DNA of 64,000 bases, from positions 124,001 through 188,000 of the forward strand of contig JAMDHS010000028.1 of NCBI GenBank assembly GCA_029717555.1. Direction: 5' to 3'. The number at the start of each line of letters is the position of its first letter. The stretch's first letter is position 1. The notes under the pieces were generated by a model. It did no database searches, was not told the DNA's origin, and saw only the letters and a program-made list of their open reading frames with translations. A program made the position numbers and the translations under genes. This DNA comes from Peribolospora baueri (lineage: Eukaryota > Basidiomycota > Peribolosporomycetes > Peribolosporales > Peribolosporaceae). Below, piece by piece: positions 20,812 through 31,795 of the stretch.

Positions 20812-23800
20812 ATGGGCGCCGCCGTCTCTTCGACGTCGTCCGCCGAAGCCGGCAACGGCGGTCTCTACCTCGCCGATCCCGCCCGCTTCTCCATCTCCAG
20901 CCTCAAATTCGCCAGCTCCACCACCTCCGTCCATCCCTCCCTCCGAAGACCCTCGGTGGACAACGACGACGATGCCGACAACGACGACGACGACGACGAC
21001 GGGCGCTACGCCGCCTCCGTCTCCGCCGGTCCGCCGCCGTCAGCGGTGAGGACGATGACGACAGATGTGATCACCGTCAAGCCACGCACTCTTCCCCTTC
21101 CATCTTCTGCTCCTCTCTCCCGCCGATCCCAGCTACCGCCTTCGCCTTCCACGCCCTCTTTCTTCTCCTCCTCCTCCATCACCCAGGAGCTCGACCTCTG
21201 CACCTCCTCCACCCACTCTTCCTTCGACCCTCCCTCACCACCCAGCCTCTTCCATAGTCCCTACCCCCCGCCGCTCGAGCTCGTCTGTGATCCGACTCCC
21301 CCTTATGAACCCTTCGGCGCTGGCTCGGGCCACGAAGGAGGAACGGGCGAACCTACCAGCAAGCGAGTCAGCGCCGCACCGCCCTCCCTTCCTTCGACGT
21401 CGTCCGCCCAATACGCTGGCGCCGGCGCCGGCTACTCCGCCAACAACCTCCTCCTCAAGGTCTCCTTGCCCCCGCGCTCCGCTGCCCTCCTCCCCTCCCT
21501 CCTCTCCGCCGCCGCCTCCACGTCCTCTCCCCACCAAGGATACTCCGACGACGACGATCACCCTTCCCTATCTCGTCGCGAGGCCAACGCCAGAGCCGCC
21601 AACGTCGCCGCCGCCGCCGTCAAGGCCGCCAAGGCCGCCGCGGCGGTCGAGGGAGGGGCCGGGTCGACGCAGCTGTTGCTGAGCTTCAAGCTGCGCATCA
21701 CAGATCGAGATTCCAACGCCGCCTCCGATTCCCCACCCTCGCTCGCTCTTCCTGGCCCCGGCCCTTTCGGCCTCCCGTCCCCTTCCCTCCCGTCCGCCGC
21801 CGGCGGCGGCGGCGGTGGCAGCTCCCAGTCCAACGTGCATCGTCGCGACGTCGGCACCATCCTCCTCCTCCACGGCTCCAGCCCGGCCGAGCTGGAAGAG
21901 TGCATCGCCGAGGCTGCGGAGATGCTCAGACCACCCGAGGCGGACGATGGCGCCGGCGGCATAGGCGCCAGTCCCGCCCCGCCCCGCTCCGTCTCTGATC
22001 TTCCTTTTCCGTCCGTGCGCTACGATCCCATGGGCGCGAGGAGCCAGGAGATTGAATTCAACTGGGTTTGGAGGAGACCCAAAGCCCGTCGAGCCTTGTC
22101 GCGCAGCGGCGGCGGTGACGGTCCGTCTTCGAGGCGCGTCAGCCGACTTCCGTCTTCCCGGCTTGGCGTGCCTGCGATGGGAGAGCTGGCTACCGATACC
22201 GTCGGCCTTTCCGCCTCGCCCAGCGGACACGGCCAGGGAGGGCTGATGGCCAGGAGGGCTAGCAAGATGGTCGCCGCTGCTGCGGATCCTTGGGCGCCAA
22301 GCGGGTGCAGGAACTTTCTTGCCGTGAGTCGGGGGGGGGGGGGATCGCCGGCCCGGGGGCTTTGAGAGACTTGGATCTCGACGGAGCCATGGTCCTTGCG
22401 TTGCGCTGCATTGCGTTGATCGATCGCTCACCCTCTCGCTTTCTTTCTTCCCAATTACCTACCGCCCTAGTTCGTCGAATTTGATCCCGCGAACGGAACG
22501 GCCACCGTGCTGGCCAGGTTTTCTTTCTGGGTGGATTGTCCGCCGACGCTCGGCATCCCTTTCAGCAGAATCCGCGAGCTTCAAGTGCGGACGGCGACGG
22601 GGACGATGCCGCCGGAGGAGGAGGACGACGACGAGTCGCCGCCCGACACGCCGTCTCTCATCGCCAACTTTGATCAGGCGTATGCTTTCATCTTCCCGCC
22701 AGACTCGGCCGACGCCACGGCGGCGGAGGCTGCGACCGCGTCGGCCTCGGCCGCGGCCGCAGCCGCTCGTCCACTGGCAGACGCGTCGTCGTCGTCGTCT
22801 TCGAACAAGTCATCGTCATCGCCAAGCCCATATCTGTTGCCGCCCGAGACTTTGGACGCAGCGACGGATGATCGTCGTCGCCAACCGCCGTCTTCCCGTC
22901 GCCCCAGCGCGGCGGTGAACGATGCGGCGGTGAGCGACGTCAGCATCCTCGACCCGGCCATGAAAGCCTCTCCTGCTCCCGACTCGGCCGCTTCCCTTCC
23001 GCTCCCTACGTCCGCCTCGCAAGCACAAGCACACGCACAAGTACAAACACAAACGCAAACACAGTCTCGTGCTCCGAGACCGACGCCGCCTCCCGCCGGC
23101 GCCCCGCCTTCCTACCCGCCACCGCCTCCGCCAGCTGCACCGGCCATCGTCATGCCCGACGTCAAGCCGGCCGATCTGCGTTTGGACAACGCGGAGCTCT
23201 CTTCGACGTCGACCTTGGAGGACGGTCCGATCTTCCGAGCCACGTTGTCCAACCTCGAGCGACGGACGGCGATGCTCAAGAAGCTCACCAAGGCGGCGCA
23301 CAAGGCGGCGATGGACGTGCGCGCTTCGATGGTCGCCGTGGAGAGCGCCAACGAGTCGCTCACCATCGTCCTCGAGGAGCTCGGACAGGCGTTCCCTTTT
23401 ACCTTACAGGTCCTGGAGGAAGCCTATCTTCGCACCGCCAGGCGGCGCATGGCCACCTTTCGACAGCAAGAGGTGGCTCAGCTGGACGACCACGTGGTGC
23501 GGCCACTCAAGCTGGTCAACGAGCTTTGCAAGTCGGTCGAGGCGGCTCGAAAGACGTTTGACGAGGAAAGCAAGGCCTTTTATTCGTCCACCCAAAAGTG
23601 GCTCAGCGTCAACTCGAGCAAGGTCGGCAGCGACTCGACTCGACTGGCCAAGCTGGTGCGCAACGACGACAAGCAGCGCTTCCGCCAGCTGCGCTTCGAC
23701 TACCAGCGTTGCGATCTCGTCTGTCGGCTCGCCGAGCTCCACGGCGGCAAGGCCGAGCTGGACCTGCTCGGCAACTTTGTCGCCTGGGCCAACTGGCAGG

Positions 23801-23861
23801 CGTCTCTTCCGCAAATGTTCGTCGGCAACGACGTCGATCCTTCCTTTTTTTCTGCTCCACC

Positions 23862-23899
<38 letters not shown>

Positions 23900-26800
23900 A
23901 CTTGGACTTTGGACGGCTTTTGGGAAACCCGCCGTCGAAGGAGAGTCTGGAGGCGCTGGCTCGCCTTCAGGCCATCGAAGTTAGTCGACGCATGAAGATG
24001 GTAGAGGTAGAGGCTGAGTCGGCGAACAGGGAGGAACGGCGCGTCGAAGCGGATAAAAAGGCACGAGAGGCCCACTCGAGCGTCGTGCCCAACGGCAGCG
24101 CCGACTTTACCTTGGCCTCCATGGCGCCTGGCATCGGCGCCGCGGGCGGCGCGGGCGCCGGAAGCGCAGGTGGCATCGGCGCAGGTGGAGCGCTGGGCGT
24201 CGTGGGCAGCCTATCTGACGACGCCAAGGAAGCGGCCGAGGCGGTCCGGACGCGTAGCAAGCGCGTCCGACAGCTCTTCTTCCATCGAGATAGCGGTAAG
24301 AACTCGTCGGCGGCGACGACGACGACGCCCTCCACGGCCACTTTCCCCGCCGCCGCCGCCGCCTCCTCTTCCGACCAGGCCGCATCGGCGACGAACGGCC
24401 CACTGCCGACGTCGGCCCAGCGCACCCTATCGGATGCAGGTGCGAACGCGCCCAAAGCGTCAGCGGCAGCGGCGGCGCCGGCGCCGTTTGGCCACCAAGC
24501 ACAGAACGGCAGCTCTGTCTCGCTCAACGCTCTCACCGTTCCAGGCTCATCCGCCGGCGGACAGACGCAGCGCTCCGTCTCCGATACCGGTGCGGCGGGA
24601 CCGCCAGGTTCGCCAGCAGCACCGCCCGATCCTCACGTGTTCGTCTCTCCGCGCAAGAGCGTCGATAACCCCCCCACCGACGCGAGCGTCGTCACGCGGT
24701 TGGAGCCGGCGGAGCGGGCTAGGAGAGATAGGAAGAAGGAGGGTTTGTTGTGGGCTGCTGGTAAGGCGACTGGGGGAGGGCCGGCGGATCTGCCAAAGGG
24801 AGACTGGAAAGAGTGGGTCGTCCCGCTCCCTCGTGTTGCCATTTCACTCCAATCCAAAGGCTGGCTCAGACTCGGTGCCACTTTACATGGGTTAAATCGC
24901 TGACCGTTCCCTGACGCTTCCCTTTCTTTCTTTTTTTCGCGCAGATACTGGGTCGTTCTCTCCGGAGGCGGACAAATCTTCGAATTTCCCGATTGGCAAG
25001 GTCCAAAGGCGATGGAACAGAGCAATGTGCCGATTGATCTTCGGTTTGCTACTGTGAGGCCTTCTAAGGTGGACAGACGTTTTGGTGAGCGACGTTTTTT
25101 TTTTTTTTCTTCTTTTCCTTCTCTTGTCGTCTCGTATGTACGGGCCGGCGTTGTACATTGCTCACCCCTTTTTTTCTCCATTTCAGTCTTCGAGGTCATC
25201 ACGAACCGGACAAAGCGTTTCTATCAGGCACAGGACGAGACGTCTATGAAGGAATGGATCGCGGCCATCGCCAAGGCCATCGAGAGCGTCCTCAACGGCA
25301 CCTCGACCATCCGGCCGTCCGACAAGTTCCGTGAGGACGCACCGGACGGCGTCGATGGCTTTGGCGCCCGCAAATTGGGTGATCCTTCGCCGTCGATCCA
25401 GAGCCTCAGCGAGGCTGCCGCCGCCGGCGCCACCCGTCCGTCCTTCTTCTCCCATGCTGACCGGAACGAGCGGAGCCGGTTCGTCGGCGCCGGAAGCGGC
25501 GTCGGTGGTCACTTTGGTTCACTTTCCGAAGGCGCCCCCGCGTCTGGCCGTTTGGCGCATCACGACCGAGGCATTTCCAACCACACCCCCGCCGGCTACA
25601 TTCCACCTTCTCCTCCGACCACCGTCTCCAAGGCCACCACCGTTCCGCTTTCTCGTAGGTTTTCACGCCACGGCGGTGGCGGTGGCGGTGGTGGTGGTGG
25701 TGGCGGTGGAAGGGAGAGCGCGGAGACTATGGAAGACCTTGAAAGCGACGAGTTCGATCGTCGGATCGAGGAGAACGTGCTCGACATGGCCGGTCAGAGG
25801 ATTCGTACCCATTCGAACGCACAACCTTCCTCTCAGCCGCCACCGCCGCCCTCACAGCCAGGGCCGTCCCGGTTCGCCCCATCGACGGCTGCCGAGAACG
25901 CAGTCAAGGTCCAGCGCATCCTTTTGCGACCGTCCAACTCGGTTTGCGCAGACTGTCGAGCGCCTGGTGAGTAGTCTCCCGTCGATGTAGCTCACATGGC
26001 AGATTCGCTCGTGGACGTTGCGCCAGAACTGATTTTTCCATCCTTCTCATCATCATCTACAGACCCGAAATGGGCATCTGTAGCTCTCGGCTCGCGGTTG
26101 TGCGTCATTTTCGTCTGCATCCGGTGCTCAGGCGCACATCGCTCTTTGGGCACGCACATCACACGGATCAAGTCTGTCGACCTCGACGACTGGACAGACG
26201 AACAGGTCGAGGCTGCGAGCGAATGGGGCAACGAGAAGGCTAATGCGTGAGTGTGACCGAGTCTTAGGGATCCGGTACCCCAAGGTGACCGTCCGTGGCA
26301 CGCGACTGACGGCGCTCGCCCTCTCTTCTGATTGATGTCTTGCGCCTCAGCTACTGGGAATTCCGCAAGCCCGAAGACGTCTTCCCAACTGATCAAGATC
26401 GCTCGTTCTGGCACAAAAAGTACGTTCACAGGGTGTGGGCCGCTGGAGGTCCGCCGCCGGGCAAGCCGATCGACGGCGGCGTCGCCGCGTCGACGAAATC
26501 GCCCAACCTCGGCTCTGACGAGCCGACCGTACGACGTGCTCCGCCCCAACAATCACAACAACAACCACCATCATCACCACAACAACCACCGCAACCACAA
26601 CCACAACCACCACAACAAGTTCATCATCATCCGTACGCTAACCCGGACAACGCACCCAAATGGGGAAGCTCGCCTCCCTCGGATCCGTACAACCGGCGGG
26701 AAGGTCCGACAAGCCCGCGGCTCGGCAATGCGTTCGGCCTTGTATCGCCGTCCGCAAGCACGACGAGCTTTCGAAACAACTCCTCATCCGCCCTATCTAA

Positions 26801-26999
26801 GGTGAACACAGGCGCCGGTGGCTCTTCGACGGCCGTCGGGTCAAGTTCGGCGTCCGTCACCTCTTCGGAGAGCAAGGACACGACCGGCTCGAGCAAGCGC
26901 ACCAAAAAGTCGAGGTCGAGCTCGAATCGGACGCTGACGGGAGAGGAGAGCAAAAAGGTGTCCAAAGCGATCGCCAACTTGTCGTCGACGTTTGGATGA
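20812..26999 (+). CDS. BAR-PH-ArfGAP protein (ACAP/centaurin-type)
   Basis: Six exons: 20812-22323, 22471-24890, 24945-25084, 25187-25966, 26063-26246 and 26351-26999, giving 1,894 residues. The order is: a disordered N-terminal half with poly-Asp, Ser and Pro runs; a BAR-like helical domain (IFRATLSNLERRTAMLKKL through FVAWANWQASLPQMF); poly-Ala and Gly/Ala linkers; a PH domain (KEGLLWAAGK, YWVVLSGGGQIFEFPDW, RFYQAQDETSMKEWIAAI); then the ArfGAP zinc finger. The finger has CADC and CIRC with the Arg finger in AHRSLGTHITRIKSVDLDDW. It should bind curved membranes and phosphoinositides and inactivate Arf at Golgi or endosomes. The zinc finger has 21 residues between its two CxxC pairs instead of the usual 16. 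Intron 3 is only 54 nt with a weak donor (GG|GTTAAA), chosen because it keeps the PH domain in frame. A poly-Gly run (about 25675-25710) precedes the ArfGAP domain. Confidence 0.93.
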
Positions 27000-27963
27000 T
27001 GTTGATGATGTGGCCCGCCGACGACACCGCTCCCTTCCTTTCCCTCTCCGTCTCTCCTCTATCTGCCTCCCTGTTGCCTTTTTGCTTGCGAGGCGTGCAG
27101 CACTCGCTCCCTCATTACAACCCGTCCCCGTCTCCCCTTGTTAGAACCCTGGCTCCCGCCGCCGATCGCGAGGCGATCCTCTCTCCATACCTTTGCTTCC
27201 GATTTCTTTGTGGTTTCCTTGTGGCGCTCCTCGTCTATCGCTCGCTCGCTCTTGCTGCTCTACGCCACATCATCCCACGCATCATGCAATCGGATTGGAC
27301 TTTTTATACGTAATCTTTTTCCGTTTTCTTGTATCTCTTTCCTTTCTTCCCTCATGATAAACGGGGCTCGGCAGAGATGGCCAGCCACGGCAGGACAGAC
27401 AGACAGACAGACAGACAGACGGAAGATAGATGCGTTGCTTGCTTGCTGCACATAAGTCCAAGACACAAAAAGCCGCACTACTCCCCCTCCCCCTCCCTCC
27501 CTCCCTCCACTTCCACTTTCCACCTCCGAAACCCCACTCCTAACGAGATTCATACATGCAACGGACCGGATCGGATCGGATCGGAAGGAAAGAGAGACAC
27601 GGACGGGCGAGCGGATGGGCAGGTAAGCGGACGGTCGTACGTGGGGGGGGGGAGCAAAAAACAAAAAAAGAAAAAAAAAGAAAAAAAAAGAAAAAAGAAA
27701 AAGAGAAAAAAAAAAGAAAAAGAGAAAACGGTCGCTGCGGGATGGATGGCTCAGCTCGAGTGGGAGAGGAAACTGGTGGTATATCGGCCGGCGGGATCCG
27801 CATCCATGAGGAGAGACAAAAAGGAGAAACCGAGGGGAAGAGGAGTCGAGCCGGTCGATGCTTCCTCTACATGCACATGTACACGTACCGCCACGGTACT
27901 TGGGCGCTCCAGTCCTGCTGTCGCTTGCCACAGCACAGGGCACATCACGGCACGGCACTGCTG
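27000..27963. other. Convergent 3' intergenic region with simple repeats
   Basis: 3' flanks of the ArfGAP gene (+) and the SH3 gene (-). Holds a CAGA tandem (about 27397-27420), a short GGATC run near 27571 and a long purine tract. No gene. Confidence 0.6.
27640..27732 (+). repeat. Polypurine tract (G-run then A/G)
   Basis: A run of G followed by about 80 nt of almost pure A with scattered G and one C on the plus strand. Its complement is a polypyrimidine tract in the 3' flank of the SH3 gene. It could form triplex DNA or act as a nucleosome-excluding, transcription-pausing element. Confidence 0.75.
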
Positions 27964-30641
27964 CTACTGCTCTTCTTCCGCGCTGACGAGATCGACATAG
28001 GCCTCTGGCACGAGCCCCGTTCTCGTCCGCGTCGTCGAATCGCCGCGTACCTCGCCATCCCCTCCTCTCTCGCCTTCCTTCGCCTCCGATAGTCTCGGTT
28101 GAGGCACGCTCTTCTCAGCGATGAACCAACCACCGTCGATGGCGCCCACGACGCGAATCTGCTCCCCTTCTTCTAGACTCAACTCCGTTTCCGCCTCGGC
28201 CTGGAAGGCGTAAATGGCGATGTACGTGCCAGGGACGTACGACAACGACTCCTCCTGCCCTCGCCCTTGCCCCTGACCGACTAATGACGCATCACCGCCA
28301 ACGGAAGGGCGATGGAAGCCGGCATCGTCATCGTACCCCTGCCCGTCGTCATCATCGTCGTCGTCGTCGTCGATCCCCCAGTCGTGCTCCGAGTGCCCAC
28401 CTTCGGGATCGTGGAGATCCCCCTCGCTCCACCGCCCCATCATCCCGCCGTAGTAACCGCCGAAGCCTATGACGCCGCCCTGAGATAGACTTGGATCCCT
28501 GGTGCCAGTGTGCCGAGGGTCGTCTTCTGGGAAGGCGAAGTCGCGCACCTTGACGGGTGGGAGTTGCGGGGGGTCGCGGAGGACGGAAGAGCGTCTGCGG
28601 TGGTGACTCGACGCGCGGCGGGAGGAGGCGGACGAGGCAAAGGAATATTGCGAGCTGACCGACGTGCCAAGCTGCTGCGACGCCGAGAGCGCCGTGCCGA
28701 CCTTGGAGCTCCGTCGCGAGTGGCCCGGCGCCCATTGGTCGACGGAAGAACGTGAGCGCGGTCGAGATCCGGCCGAGTTGGGAGCCGCCGACGTTCCTGC
28801 GGCCCCAGATCCGGTGGCGCCGGAGGAGGAAGAAGGGAAGATGGTGGAGGTGCGCCGAGAGTTGGAGGTGGACGTGGACGTGGACGTGGAGGATTGGAAT
28901 AATTGAGAGGGCTGACGAAGCATGGCTGCATCGAGGGGGACGGACGGCGGACGGGAAGGTGGGTTGGAGGACCGGCGCGAGTGGGTGCCGGATGGGGGAC
29001 GCGAGCTACGACCGGAGTCGTTGTTGCGCAGCGACGAGGTAGAGGAGGAGAGCGAGGACGATCTGCCGCCTAACTGGCCGCCCTGGCTGTCTCTGGGGCT
29101 GCAAGTGGCCAATTCGCGGGAAGAAGACGACGAGGAGGACGAGGCATGGAGATCGGCGACGGATGGTCGGGGAGTGACGCTCGGCTCGCCCTTTGTCGTC
29201 TCTGCGTTTGGAGGATCGACAGGGCTGTCGGCGCCTGTCGCCTTTTTCGATCCGTTGCCCTTGGGTGCCGGTGCGAGGGTCCAATCCTCGGGAGGAGGGA
29301 CGAAACCGCCAGAGGGAGAAGGGTAGAGCGTCTCTCCAGGCGGGACGCCGAGCTCAGGTTCCGGGGTGAATGGCGAGGCGACCTGACCGGCGGTCAAAGG
29401 CGGAGAAGCAAGGTTGGCTGTGGGCGGGGAAGGGACAAAGGAAGCAGAAGGTTCAGCCATCGTGGGCGCGACGCTGATTGGCGGAAAGAAGGGGGTATAG
29501 AAGGAAAAGGGAGCGGAGAGGGTAGGAGGAGAAGGTGAGATGGAGGCAACGACGGGTTGGCGTCGTGGCGCGCTCATCAACACCGCCGCGCGAGCTAACG
29601 CTCGATTCCTGCCGCAGCACCGCAAGATTCGGGTGGAATAGAAAATGACCGAGAGATGGGGAGAGAAAGATGAAGCAGGCAAGAGGAGAGGAAAAGGAGG
29701 ACGAACGGCAGGGACGGAAGGGAAGAATGATAAAAAAACCATATTGTGCGACGGGATGAAGAGAAAGCAAAGGGAAAAGAAGGCAGGCCCGTCTCGGTTT
29801 CACCAGAAGGAGCGCACGCGACCGACTCCAACGGCGGACGAACGACGAGAAGGAGTCAAGGTAGTGGAGAGGAAAAGGAGGCGGACGCGTTCCCCTAGGG
29901 AGGCCCATCCATGTGCCCCATGCGCGGCGATCCAAGACGATGAAAAAAATAGCGAAGCGATAGAGAAAAGGGGAGCACAGAGAGAGAACGAGAAATGGGA
30001 AAGGACGACCCTGGAAGGAAGGACTCACCAAGCGGATTCGAGGCGAGATCGCTGGCGGTGCTGGTGGCCGTAGCGGGCGTCATGACGGCCATGAGATCGC
30101 GTGCGCTCGTCGGTGTCCTGAGATTACGGCCGGCGATGATGGAGGCCACTGTGGGCGTCTTGACGACTTCCAGCGTTTCCTCCGCCTCTTCTTCCTCGCC
30201 CCCGTCTTCGCCCTTTTCCTTCTTCGCCCCCCATCGCTGTGCCGCGGGCGCCGCCGGTCCAGCGCGAACATCGTCCGAGTCACCATCTCCCCGTCGCCTC
30301 ACCTCCTCTCCTTGCCTCCTCTCCGCGTCGTCAAAGAAGCCACCGCCCAAGACGGCAGAAGGAGGTGGCGGCACCGTCCCGTCCCTCCAACCGCCATCCC
30401 CCGCCGCGGCCGCGGCCGCGGCCTCCTTCTCCCGTCGTCGCTGCACATCCGCCGGTTGGATCTTGCCGTTGAGCAGGTCCCGGACGGTGTTGGGCGAGGG
30501 GGGAATGAACGGAGCCGGCGGTGATGAAGAGGAGGAGCCGGTGAGAGCGGAACGTGGCTCGCAAGATCCGACGTCGACGTCGGCGGTGTTGCGGCGCATC
30601 GTCGTCGTCGTCGTCGTCGTCGTCACCGACGTGACCATGCG
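27964..30641 (-). CDS. SH3-domain protein, Nbp2/Boi-like scaffold
   Basis: Two exons (minus): 30641-30029 and 29417-27964, giving 688 residues with the preferred start. Most of the chain is disordered and Ser/Pro-rich. Conserved-looking segments are PNTVRDLLNGKIQPADVQ and TVASIIAGRNLRTPTSARDL in exon 1. The C-terminal SH3 domain has YVPGTYIAIYAFQ, ETELSLEEGEQIRVVG, GGWFIAEK and GLVPEAYVDLV. About 33 charged residues are inserted between the last two strands. SH3 scaffolds of this kind recruit proline-rich partners in cell-polarity or MAP-kinase signalling; which one is unknown. The in-frame ATG at 30857 is a possible earlier start, but the added sequence looks like leader. The 611-nt intron is the longest here, and an ATG at 29460 could start a shorter isoform. 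Confidence 0.75.
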
Positions 30642-31795
30642 CTGTGCTCTGCGGTCTGTAGCTTCGCTTCCGAGCTCAGTCGCCGCTTCAGGTGACGATG
30701 CGGGTGGACGCTCGGCCGAGGAGAGAAGTGTCGGAGAGGGGGTAAATCGAGGCGGGCTGTAGGGCGAAGGCCAGAGGGCGTGGCGGAAAGGGATGGGGAA
30801 AAGGATTGTATTGTAGCGACGTGACGAGGGCGGAAGGGGTGGAGGGGAGAAAGGCAAAGGGCAAGGAAGGAGGGAAGGGTTGTTGTTGGCTACGGCGCGT
30901 GGGGTCGGTCGGTCGTCGCCGGACCCGGACGAAAAGTGGTTCGTTCGTGCGTCGGCGTCGGCGCGATGGGAAGGGATGAGGATGGGGGGGCTCGTGCTCG
31001 GACTGGGACTGGGACTGGGACGAGGATAGGATGACGATCGGAGGGGTGTATGTGGACGGCGAGACGAGACGATTGACGTCTTTCGTTTTCCTCTATTTTT
31101 CTCTTCGTCGCCGCCGGCTCAACTCGCTCGCTCGCTCGACCTGACCGACCGACCGGACTGGACTGGACTTGACTTGACTGGCCCGCCCGACTTGGAGTTC
31201 TATTCTAATAGAAGTAGCCACCCCGTGCTAGCTACGAATTCAGAACCCGACATCGCCGAAACTGCGTCCGGGCGCCCCGAGGAAATAATAGTAAAAGACA
31301 TGCAAAGGCGCCGAGGAATTAGAACAAAGCATGCAAAAACGCAAATGCTTTTATTACTGGCAACCGAACTAAGATCCACACCACCTCATGCCACGTGGCG
31401 CGCCCGCGGACGCCCGGCGCCCGGCGCCCGACGCTCGACGCCCCCACCGAACGCCGCCGCCCTCGCGATTGTTTCCTCTTTGAACGCCGATGTGGAGCCC
31501 ACCCTGTTAACGAGCGCGCCCGTAATAAACTACGTAGCTGATTGGTCGCACACACACAGCAGTCGGCCGTCGCCCGGTCCCCTTTCTACCTTTCTAAGAT
31601 GCGCGCGTGCTTGCGATTGCAGACAGGCAAACGGACGGACGGACAGAGAGAGAGACAGACGGACGGACCGTGGTGATAGTTAGTTAGCTAGGTAGGGAGG
31701 TAGGCAGGCGCGTCGGCCAGGAGGCAGGGGAGAAGGCAGACGAGCCCAGTCCGAGCCGTCAGACGCCCCAGCGAGAACAAAGTCGAGAATCGACT
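30642..31795. other. Intergenic: SH3 gene promoter and NEM1 3' flank
   Basis: Contains GGGACT and GACT/GACC short tandems near 31000-31180. A locally AT-richer patch lies at about 31195-31380, and GGAC/AGAC repeats at 31625-31665. No conserved ORF on either strand. Confidence 0.55.

Noticed and set aside
23404-24075. 223-residue minus-strand frame inside the ArfGAP gene
   Set aside because: Antisense shadow of the BAR domain, whose plus-strand frame has clear family similarity.
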